Shown here piece by piece: positions 1-6,887 of a DNA stretch of 6,887 bases (the stretch's first letter is position 1; every line of letters starts with the position of its first letter). This stretch comes from Nitrospinota bacterium (GTDB lineage Bacteria > UBA8248 > JACPRG01). Below the pieces are notes generated by a model, which made no database searches, was not told where the DNA came from, and saw nothing but the letters and a program-made list of their open reading frames with translations. Made by a program: the position numbers and the translations under genes. The stretch spans positions 1-6,887 of the forward strand of contig JASLXW010000221.1 in NCBI GenBank assembly GCA_030740135.1. Reading direction: 5' to 3'.

Positions 1-111
1 GCCCCGCCCCGCCCCCCCCCCCCCCCCCCCCGCCCGCCCGCCCCCCCCCCCCGGCCCGCCCCCCCCCCCCCCCCGCCCCGGGGGGGCGGGGGGGGGGGCC
101 CGCCCCGCGGG
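1..111. repeat. G/C-only low-complexity contig end, probable artefact
   Basis: Every base from 1 to 111 is G or C; the first T is at 112 and the first A at 118. The left part is nearly pure C with scattered G. At about 61-79 the C-run (with one G at 75) is followed directly by a G-run at 80-98 (with one C at 87), so the two halves form a near-perfect fold-back palindrome. The rest of the window is GC-rich but has normal complexity. The change is abrupt and sits where a protein-coding gene should continue upstream. The most likely explanation is poly-G/poly-C sequencing error extended at a contig end. A real simple-sequence tract is possible but less likely. Confidence 0.75.
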
Positions 112-2975
112 TGGTCGAGATGACGCGTGGGCCGGACGGACCGAAAGGGGAGGGGAGGTTCACTCACCGGGCGGGTCCCGTGAGGGCCTCCTTCACGTAC
201 CGCGCCTTCGTCGGGGGCGACTCCTCCGAGCCCAAACGCCTGGAAGCCGTCCCCCCGCCCGCCGTGGGGGAAATGGAGGTGACCTACACCTATCCCCGGT
301 ACGCCCGTTTGAAGCGGGAGGTCCGGAAAGGGACCGGCTACGTCCGGGCGCTGAAGGGAACGGAGATCACCCTCTCCTTGAAGACCAACAAGCCGGTGGA
401 ATCGGGCCGCCTGGTCTTCCAGTCGGGTGCGGAAGTCCCCCTGGACCGGACGGACCCGCGAAATCCCAAGGGCCGGTTCATCGTCATGGCGAAAGACAGC
501 TACCGGATAGTCCTGCGCGACCGATGGGGGTTCGAGAACCCGGATCCGGTCCGGTACGCCGTGGATGTGGCGCCCGATCGGATTCCGGCCGTCGAGCTGC
601 TCTCGCCGAAGGGCGGATTGACGGTCAACGGCGGCGAAACCCTCGCCCTCAGCTACCTCGCGCGGGACGATTTCGGATTGGAAGACATCCGTCTCGTGGT
701 CGACATCGCGGCCGGCGGGCGTTCGGGCGGCAAGCGTTCGGGTTCGGCCGGCGGGCGGCGCGAATTTCTGGTCTCGAAGATTGGCGGCGCGAAGCGGTGG
801 GAGTCGGGCCGATATGAATGGGATTTGAGAGACCTCGGGCTGGCCCCCGGCGCCGTCGTCACCGCGCGCCTGGTCGTCCGGGACAATGACGCCATCTCGG
901 GCTCCAAGGAGGGCTTTTCGAAACCGCTCCGGATCCGTGTGCGGAGCCCCGGGGAGGAGCACAAACGCGTCAAGAACCTCCAGAAGAACCTGGTGGACCG
1001 CATGCTGAACCTCCTGGGGGATCAGTTGGAGCTGGAGGCGGACGCCGCGGAGAAACTGGGCGAGTCCCCCGACGGTCTGCCGCGTGAAGACGCCCGGCCG
1101 GAGAAGGCGGGCCGCCGGAGCGCGGACGCCAACCCGCCGTTCACGCGAGAAGATGCGAATGGCCTCCGCCGAAGGACGGACCGGATGGAGGAAGGGGTGC
1201 GCGAGCTGATCGCCCAAATCGATCGGACCCTCGGCCGCGTGGCCCGGGACCGCAGAAGCGGATACGATTCGTTCGCCGACCTGAACGCCTTGCGGGGCAA
1301 CCTCTTTTATCTTCAGCGGGAAATGATGCCCCGGGCCAGAAGGCCGCTCGATGAGGCAAAAGGGTTCCGGGACCGGCCCGGGGACGGGTCCCCGAATCGC
1401 CCCGGGGCGCCTCGGACTGGGGAAACCCGGACCGGCGTCTCCCCGCAGGACGCCCTCCGGCGATTTAAAGACTTGCAGAAGGACGTCACGCGCGAATTGG
1501 AGCGGATGTCCGTTTTCGCGGACGATATCGGAAAGCGAGGCCGGCTCCGGGACCTGGCCCGGCTGGGCCGGCGTCTCGCCGCCGCGCAAAACCGGATGCT
1601 GGACGCATTTGATCGCACGAAGGCGGGCGATCCCGCCGCGCAGAAGGCGCTCCGGGAAGCCCTGGCCAGGCTTCAGGATCTCCTCAACAAGCTGACGCGG
1701 GGCCTCAGAAATCTCCCCGCCCAGCTTCCCGATGAGTTTCTGAACATGCCGACGGGCCGGATGATGAACCTGGGAAACCTTTCCAAGCAGCTTCAGGAGA
1801 TTCAGCGCAGGCTCCGGGCGGGCGACCTGAAGGGGGCGAGGGAGCTGGCCGAACAACTGGTGAAGTCGCTCTCCCGGATGATGGCCGCCCTTCAGGGCGC
1901 GATGCACCAGGCGATGAACCGGGCCGCCGGCCGGTTCGGCCGATCCGCCCGGCGGAAGCAGGGCATCCTGCAACAACTGGTTGAGCGCCAGCGAAAGATC
2001 CTGGCCGAGACGCGGAAGATCGAAAAGCCCGTCGAGGAGAAGTTCCGCGAGGTGCAGCGCGAGGCGATGCGCCGGGCGAAGGGCCTGGCGGAGAAATCCC
2101 TGAAGGGCCTCCGCAGGTTGGGGCGGAAAATCCGGGATGTGCCGGCCCCGTTCCGGTCCATGCAAGAGGATTATCCGGGAGAGAAGGAAGCGAAGGCGCT
2201 CCGGCGCTCGGTTTCCGGAGAGAAAGTTCCCGAGGCGGCCAAGTCGGCCTCGGCGCTCGGCGGACTGTCGCACGGGCTGGCGAAGGCGCTTTCCAATCGA
2301 GGCGGAGACCCGAAGAACGTTTCCGGCCGCTCCTTCTCAGGGGACTATGAACGTCTGGGCAAGGATTTCGACCAACTGGTCGCCGCCCTGCGGGGCCTTC
2401 CCAAGGACCCGAAGAGCGTGCTGACGCCCGGGCAGATCGAGCGGCTCGCGACGCTGAAGAAGGAGCAGAAAGAAGTGGAGACAATGACCGTCGAGGTGCG
2501 CAAGCGCGTCGAGCGGATCATGAAAGTGATGCCTTTCCTCAGCCCGGAGATCTCCCGGAACCTCGGCCGGGCCGGCGACGCCATGGGCAAATCCGTCGGC
2601 GCGCTCGGCGCGCGCAGGGCCGATCGGGCCGTGCCGCCCGAACGGGACGCGATTTACTGGCTGAGCCGGGCGGGGAGCAACATGCGCAACGCGATGCAGC
2701 AGATGGCCCGCAGAGGCCGCTTCGGCGGGGCGCCCGCGCCCAGCGTCCTTCAGCTGGGCGGGAGGCCCGCGATGGCCCTTCAGTGGAGGCCGAACGTGGG
2801 GGAAGAAGAAGGGGGCCGCTCCGGCGCCAGCACGCGAGATTTCCGCCTCCCCGGAAAGGAAGCCTACAAGGTGCCGAAGGCCTACCGGGAAGAGGTCGTC
2901 GAGGCATTGAAGGGGAAGTATCCCCCCGCCTACCGGGAACAGATCGAACAGTACTTCAAGAACCTCGTCGAGTGA
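111..2975 (+). CDS. DUF4175-like periplasmic protein, Ig-like domains plus coiled coils, 5'-truncated
   Basis: The GTG at 111 is only the first possible start after the G/C-only tract. The frame stays open to the window edge, and the protein begins inside an Ig-like domain, so the true N-terminus is missing. In this family that part usually carries membrane helices. Numbering from 111, residues about 1-50 are the end of one beta domain. Residues about 50-155 are a second Ig-like domain (VTYTYPRYARL, then a GTEITLSLKTNKPV stretch). Residues about 155-280 are a third, with DDFGL at 186-190 and RDNDAISG at 257-264, both typical of DUF4175-type proteins. From about 281 to 865 the protein is highly charged, Arg/Lys/Leu-rich helix, likely coiled coil. 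Pro/Gly-rich breaks occur near 317-350, 424-447 and 731-745. A Met/Gln-rich helical core with GDLKGARELAEQL lies at about 571-583. A flexible segment (about 866-915) leads to a conserved-looking tail with two AYRE motifs. No catalytic residues are recognisable; a scaffold or assembly role in the envelope is inferred. It probably heads or lies inside the operon, and its stop overlaps the next start. Confidence 0.8.
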   Translation: MVEMTRGPDGPKGEGRFTHRAGPVRASFTYRAFVGGDSSEPKRLEAVPPPAVGEMEVTYTYPRYARLKREVRKGTGYVRALKGTEITLSLKTNKPVESGRLVFQSGAEVPLDRTDPRNPKGRFIVMAKDSYRIVLRDRWGFENPDPVRYAVDVAPDRIPAVELLSPKGGLTVNGGETLALSYLARDDFGLEDIRLVVDIAAGGRSGGKRSGSAGGRREFLVSKIGGAKRWESGRYEWDLRDLGLAPGAVVTARLVVRDNDAISGSKEGFSKPLRIRVRSPGEEHKRVKNLQKNLVDRMLNLLGDQLELEADAAEKLGESPDGLPREDARPEKAGRRSADANPPFTREDANGLRRRTDRMEEGVRELIAQIDRTLGRVARDRRSGYDSFADLNALRGNLFYLQREMMPRARRPLDEAKGFRDRPGDGSPNRPGAPRTGETRTGVSPQDALRRFKDLQKDVTRELERMSVFADDIGKRGRLRDLARLGRRLAAAQNRMLDAFDRTKAGDPAAQKALREALARLQDLLNKLTRGLRNLPAQLPDEFLNMPTGRMMNLGNLSKQLQEIQRRLRAGDLKGARELAEQLVKSLSRMMAALQGAMHQAMNRAAGRFGRSARRKQGILQQLVERQRKILAETRKIEKPVEEKFREVQREAMRRAKGLAEKSLKGLRRLGRKIRDVPAPFRSMQEDYPGEKEAKALRRSVSGEKVPEAAKSASALGGLSHGLAKALSNRGGDPKNVSGRSFSGDYERLGKDFDQLVAALRGLPKDPKSVLTPGQIERLATLKKEQKEVETMTVEVRKRVERIMKVMPFLSPEISRNLGRAGDAMGKSVGALGARRADRAVPPERDAIYWLSRAGSNMRNAMQQMARRGRFGGAPAPSVLQLGGRPAMALQWRPNVGEEEGGRSGASTRDFRLPGKEAYKVPKAYREEVVEALKGKYPPAYREQIEQYFKNLVE
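2880..2939 (+). repeat. Short in-frame direct repeat in the C-terminal tail of the DUF4175-like gene
   Basis: The 12-base word GCCTACCGGGAA occurs at 2880-2891 and again at 2928-2939, exactly 48 bases (16 codons) apart and in the same frame. It encodes AYRE at residues 924-927 and 940-943. Each copy is followed by similar helical residues (EVVEAL and QIEQYF). At protein level this looks like two related short helices ending the protein. It could be an ancient duplication or convergence on a helix motif. Confidence 0.6.
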
Positions 2976-4654
2976 TGCGGATGCCGGATTCCTTCCCGCC
3001 GATTCCGCGATCCGCCCGCGCCTGGGTGATCGTTTGCGCCGCCGCGGTCGGCGCCGCCGGCGCCGGATCGTCCGGTGTTCAGGCGGCGGAGCCGCCTGAT
3101 TTCGACCGACCGGACGCCCGGGCCGAGGAGGCCCTTCGCGTCTGGGAGCCCGGCCGGGCGCTCCGCCGAATCGGGACCCTCGTGGAGTCCGGGCGGGCGA
3201 ACGCCTACCTTTACCTCCTCCACGCGAAACTGCTCTTTCACGCGGGCAGATATGAGGAGGCGCTGAAGTCCGCCGCCGAAGCGGAGCGCCGGGCCCCGAA
3301 GGACAAGCGCGTTCTGGGGTGGACGGCGTTTATCCGGCGCACGCTGAAGGCGCGGAAAGGCTTCCGCGTGCACCGGAGCGAGCGGTTCGAGCTCCACCTG
3401 GCGCCGGGGCGGGACGCGCCGCTCGTCGAGTTCGCCCTCCGGACGGCCGAGCGCAGCCACCTCATCTTGGCGCCCTTCTTCGGGATGTCCCCGGCCGGGG
3501 CCGCGGGCCGGCGGATCCGGATCGAGGTTTATCCGACCGCCGAGCGGTTTCATTGGGCGTCGAATCTGTCCCGACGCGACATCGAGGTGACCGGCGCCGT
3601 CGGGATCACCGCCTTCAACAAGATCATGGTGATCTCTCCGCGGGCCTTGACGCGCGGCTACCGTTGGGCGGACACCCTGAGCCACGAGTACGTCCACTAC
3701 CTGCTCGTGGCGGCGTCGAAGAACAACGCCCCCATCTGGTTCCACGAGGGCCTCGCGAAATTCCTTGAGGCCCGGTGGCGTTCTTTGGAGGACCTCTACC
3801 TGGGACCGGTCCCCCGGACCCTGCTGGCGGAGGCGGTCCGCGACGGCGAATTCGTGAGCTTCCGGAAGATGGAGCCTTCGCTCGTCCGTCTCCCCAACCC
3901 CCGGATGGTTCAGCTGGCCTACGCCGAGGGGGCCTCGGCCATCGATTACATCCTGCGCCGCCATGGCCGGGGCGCGCTGCTCGCGGTCATCCGGGACCTG
4001 GCCTCCTCGCCGAAGCGGAAACTGGCCGCGGCGATCCGCGGCGTCCTCGGTCTTTCGCTCGACGCGTTCGAGGACGCCTGGAAGAAGGACCTGGCGGGCA
4101 GGCGCCTGAAGCCGGTGGAGGGGGTCTGGATCCCGTCCTACAAGGTCCGGGAAGGGGGCGACCCGGCGAGGACGGGGGAGGCCGAAGAATTCCAGGCCAT
4201 CCGATCCGCCGTCGCCCGGAGCCACCTCCGGCTGGGCGACATGCTGTGGACCCGCGGACGCCGCCGGCCCGCCGTCATGGAATACGCCCGGGCCGTCCGG
4301 GAGAGTCCGGCCGCGCCCTATCTGCGGAACCGGCTGGCGGGCAGGTTCATCGCCCTGGGCCGGGAGCGGGCGGCGGTCGATCAACTGGAGCGGGCCCGCC
4401 GGTTGGCCCCCGATTATGGGGCCACCTACACCCTGCTCGGCCACATCCATCTCCGGGCCGGGCGTATGGGGGAGGCGCGGGACGCCTATCTGGAATCCTT
4501 TCAGATCAACCCCTTCGATCCGGACATCCATCGGGGCTTGGTTCTGGCCTACCGGAAATTGGGAGAAGAGAAAAAGGCCGCAAAGGCCGAGGAGATCCTC
4601 CGGGGCTTGACCCGGAGGCTTTCGCGGAATTCGAGCTTGAACAAAGTGGAGTGA
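2975..4654 (+). CDS. Exported gluzincin zinc metalloprotease (peptidase MA-like) with TPR repeats
   Basis: The 559-residue protein starts with ATG at 2975, which shares its A with the TGA of the upstream gene (TGATG, 2973-2977), a usual sign of translational coupling. An ATG two codons later (2981) is an alternative. No strong Shine-Dalgarno sequence is visible, which fits coupling. Residues 1-37 look like a Sec signal peptide: Arg at 12 and 15, a hydrophobic core at about 16-31, and a likely cut after VQA at 35-37. A TPR-like helical region covers about 50-120. The protease domain (about 125-375) has the zinc motif HEYVH at 237-241. WFHEGLAKF follows, and its Glu258 is the expected third zinc ligand, so the catalytic set appears intact. 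Residues about 417-550 form at least three TPR-like units (for example ATYTLLGHIHLRAGRMGEA), likely a protein-binding platform. The expected location is the periplasm or outside. The substrate is unknown; maturation or quality control of envelope proteins is inferred. A large open frame on the opposite strand is a high-GC shadow. Confidence 0.88.
   Translation: MRMPDSFPPIPRSARAWVIVCAAAVGAAGAGSSGVQAAEPPDFDRPDARAEEALRVWEPGRALRRIGTLVESGRANAYLYLLHAKLLFHAGRYEEALKSAAEAERRAPKDKRVLGWTAFIRRTLKARKGFRVHRSERFELHLAPGRDAPLVEFALRTAERSHLILAPFFGMSPAGAAGRRIRIEVYPTAERFHWASNLSRRDIEVTGAVGITAFNKIMVISPRALTRGYRWADTLSHEYVHYLLVAASKNNAPIWFHEGLAKFLEARWRSLEDLYLGPVPRTLLAEAVRDGEFVSFRKMEPSLVRLPNPRMVQLAYAEGASAIDYILRRHGRGALLAVIRDLASSPKRKLAAAIRGVLGLSLDAFEDAWKKDLAGRRLKPVEGVWIPSYKVREGGDPARTGEAEEFQAIRSAVARSHLRLGDMLWTRGRRRPAVMEYARAVRESPAAPYLRNRLAGRFIALGRERAAVDQLERARRLAPDYGATYTLLGHIHLRAGRMGEARDAYLESFQINPFDPDIHRGLVLAYRKLGEEKKAAKAEEILRGLTRRLSRNSSLNKVE
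4648..4651 (+). promoter_or_regulatory. Ribosome binding site for moxR
   Basis: GGAG at 4648-4651 lies six bases before the ATG at 4658 and inside the last codons of the protease gene, just ahead of its TGA (4652-4654). This supports 4658 as the true start and suggests that ribosomes finishing the protease gene help start moxR. Confidence 0.7.
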
Positions 4655-4657
4655 GAC

Positions 4658-5713
<1,056 letters not shown>

Positions 5714-5765
5714 AGATCCCCCCTCCCTTCCCCCCCGGACCGGACCGGATGAAGGACGCTCCGTC
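5714..5765 (+). promoter_or_regulatory. Spacer with 20-base pyrimidine tract, GGACC repeat and RBS for the DUF58 gene
   Basis: This 52-base gap is the longest in the cluster. It holds an uninterrupted C/T tract at 5717-5736, then two copies of GGACC plus GGA at 5737-5749, then AAGGA at 5752-5756 placed nine bases before the ATG at 5766. The ribosome binding site is convincing. No hairpin followed by a T-run is present, so an intrinsic terminator is not supported, and no clear -35/-10 pair is seen. The C-rich, G-poor tract could be a Rho-binding or RNA-protein contact site, but this is speculation. Confidence 0.55.
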
Positions 5766-6644
5766 ATGAAGTACCTGGACCCCCGTCTCCTGAACCGGAT
5801 CACCCGGCGGACGCTCGAGTCCCGGTTTGTCATGGCGGGAAGCCTCTCGGGCATCCACCGGAGTCCTTTCAAGGGGGTGAGCGTGGAGTTCACCGCGCAC
5901 CGGGAGTACGCCCCGGGCGATGAGCTGCGCCACCTGGACTGGAACGTGTACGCCCGCTCGGATCGCTTCTTCATCAAAGAGCACGAGGTCGACTCCAACC
6001 TGAAAGCCCAGATCCTGCTCGACGCCAGCGGCTCGATGGACTATCGGGCAGGCGGGGGAGGGAGCAAGTTCGAGTACGGGTGTTCCCTGGCTTCGGCCCT
6101 GGCGTATCTGCTGCTCTCCCAGGGCGATCAGGTCGGCCTGGTTCTGTTCGGGGAGGACGTGCGGCGGACGCTGCCCGCGAGCGGAAAGCGGACCCAGCTC
6201 CTCTCGATCGCCCAGGCCCTCGAGCGGGAAGAGCCCGCCGGACCCACGGGGATTCAGCGCGTCCTGGGCAAGACGGCCTCCGACGTCTGGCGGCGGGGGC
6301 TGACTGTGGTGATATCGGACCTGATCGAGAAGCCGGACGACGTTGTCCGCGGGTTGCGCCTCTTTCGCCACCGCAGGCATGAAGTCATCGTCTTCCACCT
6401 CCTCCATGCCGACGAGCTGGACTTTCCCTTCGAGGGGATGACCCGGTTCGACGACCTCGAGGCGGATCGGCGGATCACCGCGGACCCGGAAGGCATCGGG
6501 GACATCTTCCGGAATCTGGTCGGCGAGTTCGTCGAGCAGTACAAGACCCTCTGCCGGCGGGACCTTATCGACTACCAACTGTTCCGGACGGACGTTCCCC
6601 TGGAGACGGCCCTCGTCCGGTATCTCGCGTCCCGGGGCCGTTAG
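5766..6644 (+). CDS. DUF58 domain protein with vWA-type MIDAS
   Basis: The protein is 292 residues, the usual length for a stand-alone DUF58 protein without N-terminal membrane helices, and is expected in the cytoplasm next to MoxR. The DUF58 signature is complete: GSLSGIHRSPFKG at 25-37, EFTAHREYAPGDELRHLDW at 41-59, then NVYARSDRFFIKEHE up to about 74. The vWA fold follows with the metal-binding DASGSM at 86-91 (Asp86, Ser88, Ser90). A plausible MIDAS Thr is at 161, and Asp185 in VVISDL is the likely third site, so metal-dependent partner binding appears intact. The C-terminal part (about 225-292), with YKTLCRRDLIDYQLFRTD and a final LVRYLASRGR, is also typical of the family. The start at 5766 has a good AAGGA site. 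The neighbours, MoxR upstream and BatA-like downstream, are the classic context. DUF58 proteins are thought to be adaptors or co-chaperones for MoxR; the client here is unknown. Confidence 0.95.
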   Translation: MKYLDPRLLNRITRRTLESRFVMAGSLSGIHRSPFKGVSVEFTAHREYAPGDELRHLDWNVYARSDRFFIKEHEVDSNLKAQILLDASGSMDYRAGGGGSKFEYGCSLASALAYLLLSQGDQVGLVLFGEDVRRTLPASGKRTQLLSIAQALEREEPAGPTGIQRVLGKTASDVWRRGLTVVISDLIEKPDDVVRGLRLFRHRRHEVIVFHLLHADELDFPFEGMTRFDDLEADRRITADPEGIGDIFRNLVGEFVEQYKTLCRRDLIDYQLFRTDVPLETALVRYLASRGR

Positions 6645-6659
6645 GGCGGACCGAAACCC

Positions 6660-6887
6660 ATGTTTTCTTTTCTGAACCCGATCTTTCTCTGGGGCGCGGT
6701 GGGCGCGGCGGTGCCTATCTTCGTGCACCTCATCCATCGCAGGCGGACGCGAACCGTCCGGTTCGCCTTGATGGAGTTTCTCCTCCAGTCGCAGAAGCGG
6801 AAGTCCCGGAGGTTCAAGCTGAAGGAATGGCTCCTGCTGGCCATCCGGACGGCGATGATCCTGTGCCTCGTGGGTCTGGGCGCGCAC
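6660..6887 (+). CDS. BatA-like membrane protein, N-terminal fragment (3'-truncated)
   Basis: An open frame of 76 codons runs from ATG 6660 to the last base of the window without a stop, so only the N-terminus is present. It begins [20 protein letters not shown], and FLNPxxLWG...xPIxxHLIxRRR is the hallmark of the aerotolerance-regulator N-terminal domain (BatA family). Residues about 6-25 form a first membrane helix. A basic stretch follows (RRRTRTVRF at 27-35, then [18 protein letters not shown]), and a second helix starts near 57 ([18 protein letters not shown]). A full protein would normally continue with a vWA domain or periplasmic region and a further membrane helix; which version this is cannot be told. 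The start lies 15 bases after the DUF58 stop, with only a weak AGGGCGG-like site overlapping that stop (6643-6649). It is likely the membrane anchor of the MoxR-DUF58 module. Confidence 0.9.
   Translation, partial: MFSFLNPIFLWGAVGAAVPIFVHLIHRRRTRTVRFALMEFLLQSQKRKSRRFKLKEWLLLAIRTAMILCLVGLGAH

Noticed and set aside
2783..2974. An in-frame upstream start at 2783 that would lengthen the protease by 64 residues
   Set aside because: The extension overlaps the DUF4175-like gene, is low-complexity, and would bury the signal peptide that begins cleanly at 2975.
3020..3040. Possible lipoprotein cysteine at residue 21 of the protease
   Set aside because: The residues before it (V-I-V-C) lack the small residue required just before the Cys, and the hydrophobic core continues beyond it to a better signal peptidase I site near 37.
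5714..5765. Possible terminator or new promoter between moxR and the DUF58 gene
   Set aside because: No stem followed by a T-run and no convincing -35/-10 pair can be seen; the spacer has a good ribosome binding site only.

Overview
The window is a stretch of GC-rich bacterial DNA with one cluster of genes, all on the + strand. Coding density is close to complete and third codon positions are strongly G/C. The gene content is a MoxR/DUF58/BatA-type cluster preceded by an exported zinc protease and a large DUF4175-like periplasmic protein. This points to a Gram-negative-type bacterium. Planctomycetota, Acidobacteriota or a related uncultivated GC-rich lineage would fit, but there is no phylogenetic marker here and I cannot name the phylum with confidence. 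Both ends cut through genes, so the window looks like a contig fragment, probably metagenomic.

Layout. Positions 1-111 contain only G and C, mostly homopolymer runs with a fold-back C-run/G-run, and are probably a sequencing or assembly artefact at a contig end. They run directly into a 5'-truncated gene (about 111-2975) for an Ig-like plus coiled-coil DUF4175-type protein. Its stop overlaps the start of an exported gluzincin protease with TPR repeats (2975-4654). Three bases later a MoxR AAA+ ATPase begins (4658-5713). After a 52-base spacer comes a DUF58/vWA protein (5766-6644). After 15 bases the N-terminus of a BatA-like membrane protein begins (6660-6887) and is cut by the window end.

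How the genes may work together. MoxR ATPases paired with vWA-domain proteins (DUF58, BatA/BatB) are known or proposed to act as chaperones that mature, assemble or insert metal into client complexes, often at the cell envelope. Here the two upstream genes encode probable envelope proteins: a coiled-coil scaffold and a zinc peptidase with TPRs. The tight spacing suggests one transcript and partly coupled translation, so these two are reasonable candidates for clients or partners of the MoxR module. That functional link is inference. The gene set itself is a known, poorly characterised type rather than an obviously new system. I saw no RNA gene, mobile element, CRISPR array or convincing terminator, and no promoter could be supported.
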